Shown here: positions 26,808-36,694 of the stretch, in pieces
Layout of the letters: each line of letters begins with the position of its first letter
How positions within the stretch are numbered: position 1 is the first letter of the stretch
Source: Deltaproteobacteria bacterium
GTDB taxonomy: Bacteria > Bdellovibrionota_C > UBA2361 > SZUA-149 > JADZAE01
NCBI GenBank assembly: GCA_020852715.1
Contig: JADZAE010000052.1
Span: 1 to 64,000 of the forward strand
DNA length: 64,000 nucleotides
Direction: 5' to 3'
Translations under genes and position numbers: made by a program
Notes under the pieces: model-generated
The model's database searches: none
Seen by the model: the letters and a program-made list of their open reading frames with translations, nothing else
What the model was told of the DNA's origin: nothing

Positions 26808-27498
26808 AGTGCCGATCATACAAATCCTGAGCTTTCTGAAAATCATCCATTCTTCCAATATCCAGCCAATATTCCTCTAGCTCATATTTGGCGATGGGCA
26901 CATTATTGGCGAGCATGCTTTTGATGAGAGAGTCCATACCGTAATATTCATCGGATGGAATCCAGTTAAAAATTTCCGGCGACATAATATAAATGCCGGC
27001 TAGGGCATAAGTAATAAATTCCGGCTTTTCTTGAATACCCACTACGTAATCTTTCTCAAAGAAAATGTTACCAAAGGCATAAGGCATTAATATCTTTTTA
27101 ATCGCTACGGTGAGCAGCGTTTTTTTATCCAGGGCAAAATCATAAAATTTTTGAAAATCAATTAAAGATAGGATATCTCCATTCATCACAATAAATGGAG
27201 AATTAAGCTCATGCTCTAACAGTTTTAGCGGCCCCACAGTCCCTAGTGGCTTAGTCTCTCTACTAACTTTTAGATTAACGCCATAACGTTTGCCATCACC
27301 GAAAAAGTTCTCAACGTAATCAGCTTTGTAGTTAGTGGCTAAAGTTATATCCTTAAATCCGTATCGCTTAAATCTATCAATCTGTATTTCCAAAACAGAC
27401 TTCTCTCCTACGGGCAACAAAGGTTTAGGAATAACTTCAGTAAACGGTTTAAGTCTGCTACCTAATCCGCCAGCCAAAATAACAACTTTCTTAGACAT
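26728..27498 (-). CDS. Sugar-1-phosphate nucleotidylyltransferase
   Basis: A 256-residue enzyme with the activation motif ILAGGLGSRLKPFTEVIPKPLLPVG at the N-terminus and a metal aspartate in FIVMNGDIL. It makes an NDP-sugar from sugar-1-phosphate. In Campylobacter a related enzyme, PtmE, makes GDP-GlcN next to LegB. Here it overlaps the LegB-like gene by 8 nt, so it probably supplies that pathway. The C-terminal ~25 residues run beyond the usual fold and overlap the opposite gene. Confidence 0.8.
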   Translation of the reverse strand: MSKKVVILAGGLGSRLKPFTEVIPKPLLPVGEKSVLEIQIDRFKRYGFKDITLATNYKADYVENFFGDGKRYGVNLKVSRETKPLGTVGPLKLLEHELNSPFIVMNGDILSLIDFQKFYDFALDKKTLLTVAIKKILMPYAFGNIFFEKDYVVGIQEKPEFITYALAGIYIMSPEIFNWIPSDEYYGMDSLIKSMLANNVPIAKYELEEYWLDIGRMDDFQKAQDLYDRHFKEEGQVDVSLALEGTNHDVQDSRNQ

Positions 27499-28489
27499 TA
27501 TAGATCTCCGTTTTATATTTTTTTAGATTATCAGCGTCTTTAAACCAAGTTACAGTCTCGCTAAGACCTGCAGATAAATCATACCTGACTCGCCAATCGG
27601 TCAACCGTTGTATTTTTTCGTTGGCTCCAAAAAGTCTTTCTACTTCCGATTTGCTGGGTCGCTTACGAACTTGATCAGAAATAATTGTGGCTTGGTTACC
27701 AACTACCTGCATGATGCGCTCAGCTAACTCGCCAATCGAGATCTCAGCCTGAGTAGCAATATTAATTTCTTGTCCTTTAACTTGATCGGATTTGGCAATC
27801 TCCACGAAACCATTAGCGGTATCTTTGACATATAACAAGTCTCTAGTGGGCGTCAAGGAGCCCAATTTTATCTCCTTCTTTCCAGCCAAGAGCTGCGTAA
27901 TTATTGTAGGTATTACAGCACGAGCAGACTGCCTGGGACCATAGGTATTGAAGGGGCGGACGATAGTTACTGGCAAATCAAAACTCCGATAAAAAGATTC
28001 CGCTAAGCGATCAGCCCCTATTTTTGTTGCCGAATATGGAGATTGTCCCTGGAAAGGATGCAACTCATCAATCGGCACATACTGTGCAGTCCCGTACACC
28101 TCCGACGTAGAAGTAACCAAAAGTTTTTCTATTTCTCGATCGCGGACTGCTTGCAAAATATTGAGTGTGCCTTTTACGTTGGTATCAACATAACTATCCG
28201 GCGAATGATAACTAAAAGGAATAGCGATTAATGCGGCTAAATGAAAAACCACGTCTACTCCTTCCATTGCTTTCCTTACCCCATTGGGGTCGCGAATGTC
28301 ACCAGCAAACACATCAAGCTCAGTTAGCTTATCCTTAGCTAAGGTATCTAACCAGCCCCAGCTGTTGAAGGAATTATAAAAAACAAAAGCTCGCACCTGT
28401 CCACATTCGCTAAGCAACTGCTCGGTTAAGTGCGAACCGATGAAACCATCAGCGCCAGTTATTAAAACTTTTTTATTTTTAAGATTCAT
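27491..28489 (-). CDS. legB: NAD-dependent 4,6-dehydratase, LegB-like
   Basis: A 332-residue extended short-chain dehydrogenase: VLITGADGFIGSHL (NAD-binding), TSTSEVYG and YSATKIGAD (the catalytic Tyr-x3-Lys). The tail FNTYGPRQSARAVIP...LGSLTPTRDLLYV is typical of LegB and relatives. It makes the 4-keto-6-deoxy intermediate later aminated by LegC. Its start overlaps the YfhO-like gene by 11 nt. The LegG, LegI and LegF steps of full legionaminic acid synthesis are absent from the window. Confidence 0.85.
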   Translation of the reverse strand: MNLKNKKVLITGADGFIGSHLTEQLLSECGQVRAFVFYNSFNSWGWLDTLAKDKLTELDVFAGDIRDPNGVRKAMEGVDVVFHLAALIAIPFSYHSPDSYVDTNVKGTLNILQAVRDREIEKLLVTSTSEVYGTAQYVPIDELHPFQGQSPYSATKIGADRLAESFYRSFDLPVTIVRPFNTYGPRQSARAVIPTIITQLLAGKKEIKLGSLTPTRDLLYVKDTANGFVEIAKSDQVKGQEINIATQAEISIGELAERIMQVVGNQATIISDQVRKRPSKSEVERLFGANEKIQRLTDWRVRYDLSAGLSETVTWFKDADNLKKYKTEIYNV

Positions 28490-30800
28490 GAGTTCTCTCC
28501 TTATTGAAAATAACTTTTATCCGAAACCAAAAATAAATGGCTGCACATAAACTTAAAACACTCGCCATAATTTGACTAAATAGTCTTAAATTCGCAAAAA
28601 CCCGCGGACGATATTCAATTTCCACGATCGCTGATCCAGGACTGAGCGGAATAGCCAACTGATTTAAATTCACCTCGTATGTTTCTATCGCCTTACCATT
28701 AATCCGAACTTGCCAGTCATCAGAGTAATACTCATTAAAAAGTAAAATCTCATTACGCTCACAGTTACTAATCAACTGTATTTTGTTATAGGTTATCAAT
28801 TTATTTTCCAATCGACAACTGGCCGATGCTTGAATCTTTTGCCCACCAAGATGTGCTTGGAGCGTCTTGAAATTCGTGTCCTGAGCAAATATCTCTTGCC
28901 TAAAATCATAGCCATTATTGATTTTAATATAAAATTCTGCTTCTTTAGAATACTGGCCATAAAGCTGATTAATTACATTTAAGCGCGGCAGAGCACGATC
29001 GTTTTTGTAAATTTTATAACCCTCTAGCTCGCGTAGTAAAATGAAGTTACCTTTAATCCAATCGCTACATTGCTCGCATACTGCGTATTTAGCACCTAAC
29101 AACTCTCGCCAATTGGCATATTGATAACCATGATAATACATTTGAGTAAATTGTTTATAAGGAAGTGGATTAAAATAAACGTTAAATGTTCTAATCTCGT
29201 AATAAGAAGCATTCATCGACCACTTTTGGCTATGCGTTTGATCTTCAAAAATAACGCGGTAATCTTTAATATCTTCTAGCCGAGAAAGCTCCTGCAAAAT
29301 CTTATGCGATTTTAAATTCCAAGCAGTATAATAATCACCTTGCGCAATCGGCTCTTTCTTTAGTGGGTAAGGAAGAATTGTATTAACCAACAAAATAACA
29401 GTAAAAATTAATAATGTCGCCCCACGAAGAATGCCGGAAGACAAAGTAAACACAATCAGAGAGACTAACGCCAAGCTGCTTAATACAATGATCAACGAAG
29501 AGGTCTCTGCCTTTAATAAATAAAGGCTAGTAATCAAAAAAGCTACTACGACCAGACTAGCTAACCGATAATATTTCGTTAAAAGCTCCCTACTCCTTTG
29601 ACGATAACTAGTAATCAATAAATCGACGCCTAAGGCCGCTAAAATACTCATGCAAAAACCGAACACATATAAATGCCGAACTGGTTCACGCATGAGATTC
29701 ACAAATGGAATATGGTAATTAAAGTAAGCCATACCAGCATTCGCACCCAATGAGGACAATAATCCCCAGATCGCCAGAACAACCCAAACAATATGGATAG
29801 GCTGTTTTTTTATCTGCAGAAGTGCTAACAACGCCACCATAATTACAGGCATACCAAGATAAGGATTACCAATTAAAAAGCGTCTCCCCGCTGGAAAAAC
29901 AACTTGCAACAAATCCAAAAAAGATAATTGTCCTAACAAAAATAGGTGAAACGGTATCCGATCATGACCAATAAGTGGTGGGGCCTCCCCTACCCAACGA
30001 ATAAAACCACTCAAACTAGTTAGTTCTGAGATTAAATAAGGCGATAAAATGGCAAAAGAACATATTCCGGCAACACCAATAGCTAGAGCAAAAGCCCATA
30101 ACTCACGATAAGATTTTCGCCATAGACAAATTATTGAATAACAAAAAACTAAAACACCACCAATAAAACAGCAATGAATAAATGGTAAAGATGGCGCGGA
30201 CAACACCAACATGGCCATCGATAGAATGCAAAGAAAACAACCAATGATTCGCCTTTCTCTATGCATCATAAAAACAAATGAGCCGATAACCAAAGGTAGC
30301 CAACTATAAGGAGCAATCAAGGTCATCATGCCCATATAATCGGTAATATTAGCGCTAAAAGCACCAATTATTGCTCCCACGTAGGCAGCAAGCGGAGCCA
30401 GACTCAAAGCACGCATTAAAATGTAAGAATTAATCAGCAAGATCAAATAATGAAACAAAACCACATATTGCGTGGCGCGAATTGCTTCTTCTGCTGTGCT
30501 CCAGATGTTTAAATGCAATAAGTAAAACGGATAATCTAAAGTGAATTGCGGAGAATTGTATAGCGGCAGACCTCCTAGCAGAGACGAAGCCCAATAAGGA
30601 TACTCTCCAGCATTAAAAACGCGAGAAGCTAAAGAAAATAATGGCAAGTACATGTAAGTGTTGTCTTGATTTATTCCCATACTATAGCCGTGAAAATAAC
30701 TATAGGTTAGCAACAACCAGGTAAGAAAAAGAACAAGTGGTGCCCACACCAACTCCTTACTTAGCAAAAAAGCTTTTTTACACATCAACTGATCAATCAT
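28479..30800 (-). CDS. YfhO-like GT-C membrane protein
   Basis: A 773-residue protein with about 12-14 membrane segments across its first two thirds. The early luminal loop, MGINQDNTYMYLPLFSLA and PYWASSLLGGLP, is like GT-C enzymes. The C-terminal third is soluble and beta-rich, ending with DWQVRINGKAI...PGSAIVEIEYRP and a last membrane helix, the pattern of YfhO. YfhO-type proteins transfer lipid-linked sugars at the outer face of the membrane, for example to teichoic acids in Firmicutes; the target here is unknown. First gene of a unit with LegB and the nucleotidyltransferase. Confidence 0.75.
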   Translation of the reverse strand: MIDQLMCKKAFLLSKELVWAPLVLFLTWLLLTYSYFHGYSMGINQDNTYMYLPLFSLASRVFNAGEYPYWASSLLGGLPLYNSPQFTLDYPFYLLHLNIWSTAEEAIRATQYVVLFHYLILLINSYILMRALSLAPLAAYVGAIIGAFSANITDYMGMMTLIAPYSWLPLVIGSFVFMMHRERRIIGCFLCILSMAMLVLSAPSLPFIHCCFIGGVLVFCYSIICLWRKSYRELWAFALAIGVAGICSFAILSPYLISELTSLSGFIRWVGEAPPLIGHDRIPFHLFLLGQLSFLDLLQVVFPAGRRFLIGNPYLGMPVIMVALLALLQIKKQPIHIVWVVLAIWGLLSSLGANAGMAYFNYHIPFVNLMREPVRHLYVFGFCMSILAALGVDLLITSYRQRSRELLTKYYRLASLVVVAFLITSLYLLKAETSSLIIVLSSLALVSLIVFTLSSGILRGATLLIFTVILLVNTILPYPLKKEPIAQGDYYTAWNLKSHKILQELSRLEDIKDYRVIFEDQTHSQKWSMNASYYEIRTFNVYFNPLPYKQFTQMYYHGYQYANWRELLGAKYAVCEQCSDWIKGNFILLRELEGYKIYKNDRALPRLNVINQLYGQYSKEAEFYIKINNGYDFRQEIFAQDTNFKTLQAHLGGQKIQASASCRLENKLITYNKIQLISNCERNEILLFNEYYSDDWQVRINGKAIETYEVNLNQLAIPLSPGSAIVEIEYRPRVFANLRLFSQIMASVLSLCAAIYFWFRIKVIFNKERTHES

Positions 30801-30953
30801 GTTCTCTCAACTGTTACCATCAAAATATAAAAATCAGACCTTTCTTAATAAATCATCCCCTACTTATCGCCCGACTCCTCAATTTACAGTCGACGAAATT
30901 AACTGCAATTGCCCATTAGACCAGGAAAGCAAATAACGCTGCGGCGCAGAACT

Positions 30954-32414
30954 TTACGCGTATTTCCTTCTGCCTTCATCCAACGACTTGAATAACGAAC
31001 CGCTAAAACCTGATCTACGGTATATTGCTGCCAAGAAAACTTTCAAGTTTTGATCCAGAATCGTAAACTTTTTGCTAACAAAAATAAACTCGGCATTTGC
31101 GCTGGGCTCAGGAATGAGAGATCTCAAGCCACGAACAATCGGTGAATTATCTTGATGAAAATTTTTAGCCCAAACTGGCAAAATTCCGTGCTGCAACCAA
31201 TTATTCAAAATAAGAGGGCAACTAATCACCAACAAACAACTAACTGACCAACGCACCAATTGCTGCCTTCTAGGATGAGATAATAGCGATGTTAGCTGCC
31301 ATAATGCCCCTACGCAAAAGATAGCCCAACCCACTCCGGCTAGATAAGGATAATTTGGTGATTGATATTGCTTTGGTAATACTGCCAAAAAAAATAGAAG
31401 GGTGAACCACCATATTACTCCCCAGAGTATAAGAAAATTTTTGCTTATAATTGCTAACATGGTGATAGTTAAGATAATAAGAAAAGCCCAAACGGGAGGA
31501 ATCGGTTCGGAAGAACCATAAGAATAAAACAGCGTCGCCATATCCCAACCATAACTGCGAAAAATGGTAATAAGAGAATAGTCGCGCCTATATGCCGGAT
31601 CTGTCTGCTCTATCCCATAGCTAAGAAAATCAGAATCTACATGAGTAGCTAAAATCAGAGCTAAGACAGTCAAAATACCTAGCCAAAAAACATCACTCCA
31701 TGAAAAATATTTACGCAAATTAACCAACGCACAACGCAATGAGACATTATAGACATCTGTTGTTTGATCAATTACTACCCGGGCATTAACACGTAGCCAA
31801 AGGAATAAATGTACTACTGGAATAACATAAACTATCGTTGATTCTTTAGTCTTCACGGCACCTAAAAAACATAGATACATTCCTATTATTGCCAAGGTCC
31901 GGAGCCAAAAACGTTGGCTCGTAACAAATAAGATTGCTAATGTTGCACTGAGAATAAAAGTCGTCGAGAGAAGATCGAATAATGCTGCTGTCCAATACAC
32001 AGGCAAAAAGGAGCTTGCCAAAGTTAAAAAGACTATTGAACCTACTAACGCTAAAGGAAAACTTTGGGTGAAAACGATAATAATCAAATACAAAATAAGC
32101 GCATTTAGGGTATGAATGGCTAATTGAGCATTAATAATAGGAATTGGATTTTCCCCAAAAACCCAAAAGAGGAAATTAATAACGTGTCGCCCAATTGGTC
32201 GATGAGCTGATTCCCATGGTAGATAGCAAAAAGGAAAACCAGCAAAGCCTTGTTGATAACAATAATTTAAATGACCACTATCCTTGTATAAATACCCTGC
32301 ATAACTTGAAATGTATTCACCCCAGGTAACGACACTCAATAAATATAAAATAATAGTCGTAATAATTAACCGTGGCATAAAAATACCTAAGATAGCAATG
32401 AAACGATCAGGCAA
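30954..32414 (-). CDS. GT-C-type integral membrane glycosyltransferase
   Basis: A 486-residue protein with about 11 membrane segments. The first large loop carries YKDSGHLNYCYQ with the Asp typical of GT-C catalytic loops, and WESAHRPIGRHVINFLFW follows, reminiscent of mannosyltransferase-like proteins. It would use a polyprenyl-linked sugar. A short soluble C-terminus follows. It lies 50 bp after the giant gene upstream. Acceptor unknown. Confidence 0.65.
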   Translation of the reverse strand: MPDRFIAILGIFMPRLIITTIILYLLSVVTWGEYISSYAGYLYKDSGHLNYCYQQGFAGFPFCYLPWESAHRPIGRHVINFLFWVFGENPIPIINAQLAIHTLNALILYLIIIVFTQSFPLALVGSIVFLTLASSFLPVYWTAALFDLLSTTFILSATLAILFVTSQRFWLRTLAIIGMYLCFLGAVKTKESTIVYVIPVVHLFLWLRVNARVVIDQTTDVYNVSLRCALVNLRKYFSWSDVFWLGILTVLALILATHVDSDFLSYGIEQTDPAYRRDYSLITIFRSYGWDMATLFYSYGSSEPIPPVWAFLIILTITMLAIISKNFLILWGVIWWFTLLFFLAVLPKQYQSPNYPYLAGVGWAIFCVGALWQLTSLLSHPRRQQLVRWSVSCLLVISCPLILNNWLQHGILPVWAKNFHQDNSPIVRGLRSLIPEPSANAEFIFVSKKFTILDQNLKVFLAAIYRRSGFSGSLFKSLDEGRRKYA

Positions 32415-32463
32415 AACGCGAAGACCATGACTATCACATCTGGTCCTGCCGATTTACGTCCCC

Positions 32464-35400
32464 TTAAAGACACTGTTCTTGCAACATATTTTTGATTAGA
32501 CCTTCAGCAACTTCTAACGAAAATTTGCTACGCGCATATAACAATCCATTGGTGGATAACTGATCCCAAAGTTTTTCATCAACATATAATCGAATTATCT
32601 GATCAGCGAAATCTTGCGGCTCATCGGCAATAAGTGCCTGATTTTCATGCACTAACCCCATCCCTTCTGCGGCGATAGATGTAATAACCGAGGGCACAGC
32701 ATAAGATAAAGCTGTCACGACCTTTCCTTTCATTCCCGCCCCATAGCGTAACGGAGCGACCATAATTCGATATTCACGAAATACATCGTCAAGATTAGCA
32801 ACATAACCACGAATAATAACATCGTTGCCAGCTAATTCTTCAATTTCAGGAACCATATTGCTGCCAACAATTACTAATTTAACTTCAGGCAAATGCGGCT
32901 TAACTAAAGGCCAAATATCATTTACCAAATATTTCACTGCATCAATGTTTGGTGGGTGACCAAATCCACCAAGAAAAACTACATCTCTGCGCTGCTCGAA
33001 TGGAGCAAGTAAGCCTGGAATTTCTTTAACTATCGGAATAAAAGTCGTGCGCACATCAGGCAGGTCTTTTTTTAGCATTTCCTGCTCACGTTCGCTTAAT
33101 AGAATAGTATCTTCTACCTTTCGCATCAGACCAAATTCTATTTCTTTCATTTTCCGCGCTTTAACTTTAACTAGCATATCGCCAAAAACATCAGCCTCTC
33201 TTTCCATGCGCAAAAAATGAAGGTCTACAGTATTATATATTATTTTGGCCCGGGGTGCGCACTGCCTTACTGTCTCCAGAAAGCGATTGGCACAACTTGC
33301 ACGGTAAAGCATAACGATGTCAAAGCGCTCTCCCTCTTTACTAAGGTAATCTTCAATGGAAACAGCGAATGGTCGATAAACGCACTCAACCCCCATTTGC
33401 TGCAAATCTTTTGTGTAACGATCCACGTAAGCGAGGTTTTGCGGTGCAATTACCACGTGAAAGCCAAGTTTTTGGAAAATTTTTATAAACTGGATAACAA
33501 TATCTGAACCGGCATCCTTATCGGGAGTGGGTGTGGTTGTATCAATTAATAAAATTTGTTTCTTTTTTGACCTGTTAAGATATGATTTTGTTGGATCATC
33601 TTTGCTGCTATATTCGACTAGAGACTCAGACCAACGTTTGGCAAACTTTTCTCTATTGGCGATTTGATACGACTTAACTCCTCCTTGTGTGGATTTTCCA
33701 CAGGACACGCCCTCAAAATGAATAACTTTGGAAAGAGGCTGATAGACTGTTCTTAAGCCTGCTTGGCGAACACGAAAGGCTAAATCTACATCCTCGTAAT
33801 AGGCGGGAATAAAATATTCATCAAAACCATTTAGCTGCTTCCAGAGAATACTGGGCAGCATAATACACGCCCCTGAGCAGTAATCTACCTCTCGTAAATA
33901 ATTGTATTGATAGTCATCAGGGGTCTGTTCGCAGCCCCAATTCCAACCAGTAGCATCAGGCCAGATAATTCCACCAGCTTCCTGCATCCTGCCACTAGGG
34001 TACAAAAGCTGAGAACCAACTAGGCCAACATTTTTTTGCTGCAAAAATGTATCTACCATTGTCGCTAACCAATCAGGCATTACTGAAGTATCATTGTTTA
34101 ACATCAAAATATACTCACCGCGTGCAATCTCAGCGCCTCTATTACATGAACGGACAAAGCCTAAATTCTCATCATTTCTTATGTAACGTAGATTGGCTAT
34201 CTTTCTTAAAATCTGCTCGGTTTGATCAGTTGATTGATCATCAACCACTATTATTTCATAAGTAGGAGTATGCTCATTACTTGTCAGATAAATACTTTTA
34301 AGACAGCGCAGAGTATATTCTAGTTTATTATAAACAGGTATTACTATCGATACGCATGGGCTGTCATATTCAGTAAAATTAATGCCTCTAGCCTCTGCTT
34401 CTAAGTCTGCAGCTATCCGGCTATAGTGAAGGTTTTCTCTAATGATCAAAGAAAGAGGAGCAAGATGAAAAGGATTGGGTAAAAAGTCCTTAGCTATACC
34501 CTCTTCTAAATATGAAAATAGCGGGGAGATTCCTCTTTTTCTCACCTCCGGATGATCATGCAGATAGAAAGCATTACAAAATAAGGGGTGCGGGGATCTT
34601 TTGTCCTTAATCCAACTCACTCCATCTGAATTCCTCCAGTTTAATAGATAATCCTCCAAAGGAGTAATACAGCCTTGCTTCTTTAAAGAAGGATTTTTAG
34701 TTAGGTAGTAAAATCCGTCAAATAATGGGTTAGGACTTAATTTATCCTTCGCTCCAGTTTCAAGATAATGATTTAGAATGTGATCATAATTTTCATCATC
34801 GCCTATCTGCTCAAGATAAAACAATGGCTCGAAGAGAGCATTAGGTTTGCGCATTTCTTGCGTTCCATACATGAGATAATGGGCTAATGGATTTAATCCT
34901 GCTCTCGCTACATCTTTGTATTTTTGTAAATAATAACAGGAGTCAAATAGGGGGTGCGGATTAATATGTTTTTCAACACCATATTTAACGTAGTGTAACA
35001 AAGGATTAATATTTTCAATGGCTGTTTCTACTGATTGCTTGTTATAATAGGCAAGATGAAACAATGGATTAGGATTGCGATTTTCTCTGTATCCAGTCTC
35101 AATAAAATGAAGAAAGGGATTGACTCCCGAGGCCTTAATATCGGGATACTTATTCAAGTAATATCGACTATCAAATAGGGGATGTGGTTTTTTACCTTCG
35201 TTTGCGCCTTGTCTAAGATAGTGTTTAATCAAAGCACTCTCGGTGCTTTCCTCGGATGCGTTAATTTGATGACGATAATAGCTATAGTCAAAAAGCTCGC
35301 TCTCGGCTAAGCACTTAACCTTTTTTTCCTCCATTAATCGGCTTTTCAAGCGGAAAGTTAGCATCCAATAGCACAGCTGAAAAGCTCGACGTTTATCATG

Positions 35401-36660
35401 CCTGGCAGATAGCAACAATGTACGTATATCTTTTAACAAAAGCACTAGCTTTATATACTTTGAGTTTTTGAGAGCAAAATTTGTTCCTCTTAGCTGCTGG
35501 CATTTTGTCAAAAGAAGTAAGTTACTCTGCTCATGGACACCAAGAGTTTGTTGCAAGTCTTTGATTAAAAAATTCTTTTCCGCTAATTGCTTTTGTAGCT
35601 CCGATAGCTGTAAATCGTATGTTTCTTTCTGGTTTTCGAGTTTCTGTTCTGCCTCTACGTTGAGTAAAGCAATTTCATACTCTAGAGTTTCCTTTTCTCG
35701 CGTTAGTAGGTATTGCTTCGCTTCTAAATCATTCTTAGCCCCTAACAGTGCCTGGTGGTTTGTTTTTAAAATGGATCGGTTTTGGACAAGAGAAGTCACC
35801 TGTTCCTCCAACTGTAATTTCTTTGTCTCCAACTCCGTAGTTCTTAATTCCGCCTGAGCATTTTCGACCGCATGTTGATGGCGTAGGGCATAATAGTCAA
35901 TTAATCCTTGATTGCGCGCATCTTCAACTACGTTAAATAAGTTTTCGATTAAGGAATCATAATTCAACCGAGCTAACAATTCATTAAGTTTAGTATTACG
36001 TGCTAATAAACTAAGTGGGCACATAATTCCCAATCCGTGCACAATGGGAATCAAGCGAAAATACAAGGGGGAAGGAAATTCTTTAATAAAGTCTTCTATC
36101 GCTGTTAGTACCCCATTTCTCTCTCCGCCTTCGCGCAGAGCATTACAAATACCAAAATTTATACCTTGGCTTTCCACTAGTTCTGAAACACCAGGTCTTA
36201 TCCCTTGTTCACTGTACGATTGTATGTGTTTAGCGGGGAGATTTGTCGCATCATAATACATATCTCTCCGCCCATAGGGCCAGCAGACATCGTGAAAAAA
36301 TATCAATGGAAAATTTTCTAAAGATTGCTTAAATCGTTTATGTAAAAGTAGTAATTCATTAAAGACAGTGTAATAATTGTGATCGCCGTCTATCATTACA
36401 ATATCCGGTAAGGGGACTTCTGATATAGCCGATAGGCTTGTGTTCTGAATAAAACTAAAAACATCGGAATTTTCTTCAGCCAGAGCTATGAATTCAGGCT
36501 GAGCAACAGTATCAATTAAACAAATTTTGCTGCCATACCTGTGGCAGTAGTTACTTAGCAACCTGCTGTGTTTACCAAAGCCTCCACCGATTTCTAAAAT
36601 CTGTCTAGGCTCGACCACCTCTAAGATGGGCTTAATAATAGCGTCCCAAAAACGATACAT
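32464..36660 (-). CDS. Giant methyltransferase - coiled coil - repeat - GT2 - GT4 protein
   Basis: About 1398 residues. In the longer frame (ATG at 36810) the parts are: class I methyltransferase (~45-200; ILEIGGGFGKHSRLL, MIDGDHNYY); coiled coil (~310-440); seven ~38-residue repeats (~505-785) of the type NPLFDxxYYLxxYPDVxxxGxNPLxHYLxxG; GT2 (~820-1080; VSIVIPVYNKLEY, MLNNDTS, YYEDVDLAFR); and a GT4/GT1 end (~1085-1448; FLGGFGHPPN, APLRYGAGMKGKV). The start at 36660 is preferred because AAGG precedes it and the longer start runs 116 nt into the upstream gene. It probably builds and methylates a long O-glycan or capsule. Confidence 0.8.
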   Translation of the reverse strand: MYRFWDAIIKPILEVVEPRQILEIGGGFGKHSRLLSNYCHRYGSKICLIDTVAQPEFIALAEENSDVFSFIQNTSLSAISEVPLPDIVMIDGDHNYYTVFNELLLLHKRFKQSLENFPLIFFHDVCWPYGRRDMYYDATNLPAKHIQSYSEQGIRPGVSELVESQGINFGICNALREGGERNGVLTAIEDFIKEFPSPLYFRLIPIVHGLGIMCPLSLLARNTKLNELLARLNYDSLIENLFNVVEDARNQGLIDYYALRHQHAVENAQAELRTTELETKKLQLEEQVTSLVQNRSILKTNHQALLGAKNDLEAKQYLLTREKETLEYEIALLNVEAEQKLENQKETYDLQLSELQKQLAEKNFLIKDLQQTLGVHEQSNLLLLTKCQQLRGTNFALKNSKYIKLVLLLKDIRTLLLSARHDKRRAFQLCYWMLTFRLKSRLMEEKKVKCLAESELFDYSYYRHQINASEESTESALIKHYLRQGANEGKKPHPLFDSRYYLNKYPDIKASGVNPFLHFIETGYRENRNPNPLFHLAYYNKQSVETAIENINPLLHYVKYGVEKHINPHPLFDSCYYLQKYKDVARAGLNPLAHYLMYGTQEMRKPNALFEPLFYLEQIGDDENYDHILNHYLETGAKDKLSPNPLFDGFYYLTKNPSLKKQGCITPLEDYLLNWRNSDGVSWIKDKRSPHPLFCNAFYLHDHPEVRKRGISPLFSYLEEGIAKDFLPNPFHLAPLSLIIRENLHYSRIAADLEAEARGINFTEYDSPCVSIVIPVYNKLEYTLRCLKSIYLTSNEHTPTYEIIVVDDQSTDQTEQILRKIANLRYIRNDENLGFVRSCNRGAEIARGEYILMLNNDTSVMPDWLATMVDTFLQQKNVGLVGSQLLYPSGRMQEAGGIIWPDATGWNWGCEQTPDDYQYNYLREVDYCSGACIMLPSILWKQLNGFDEYFIPAYYEDVDLAFRVRQAGLRTVYQPLSKVIHFEGVSCGKSTQGGVKSYQIANREKFAKRWSESLVEYSSKDDPTKSYLNRSKKKQILLIDTTTPTPDKDAGSDIVIQFIKIFQKLGFHVVIAPQNLAYVDRYTKDLQQMGVECVYRPFAVSIEDYLSKEGERFDIVMLYRASCANRFLETVRQCAPRAKIIYNTVDLHFLRMEREADVFGDMLVKVKARKMKEIEFGLMRKVEDTILLSEREQEMLKKDLPDVRTTFIPIVKEIPGLLAPFEQRRDVVFLGGFGHPPNIDAVKYLVNDIWPLVKPHLPEVKLVIVGSNMVPEIEELAGNDVIIRGYVANLDDVFREYRIMVAPLRYGAGMKGKVVTALSYAVPSVITSIAAEGMGLVHENQALIADEPQDFADQIIRLYVDEKLWDQLSTNGLLYARSKFSLEVAEGLIKNMLQEQCL

Positions 36661-36694
36661 GACTACCTTCGGGCCATACTCAGAAACATCGAAA

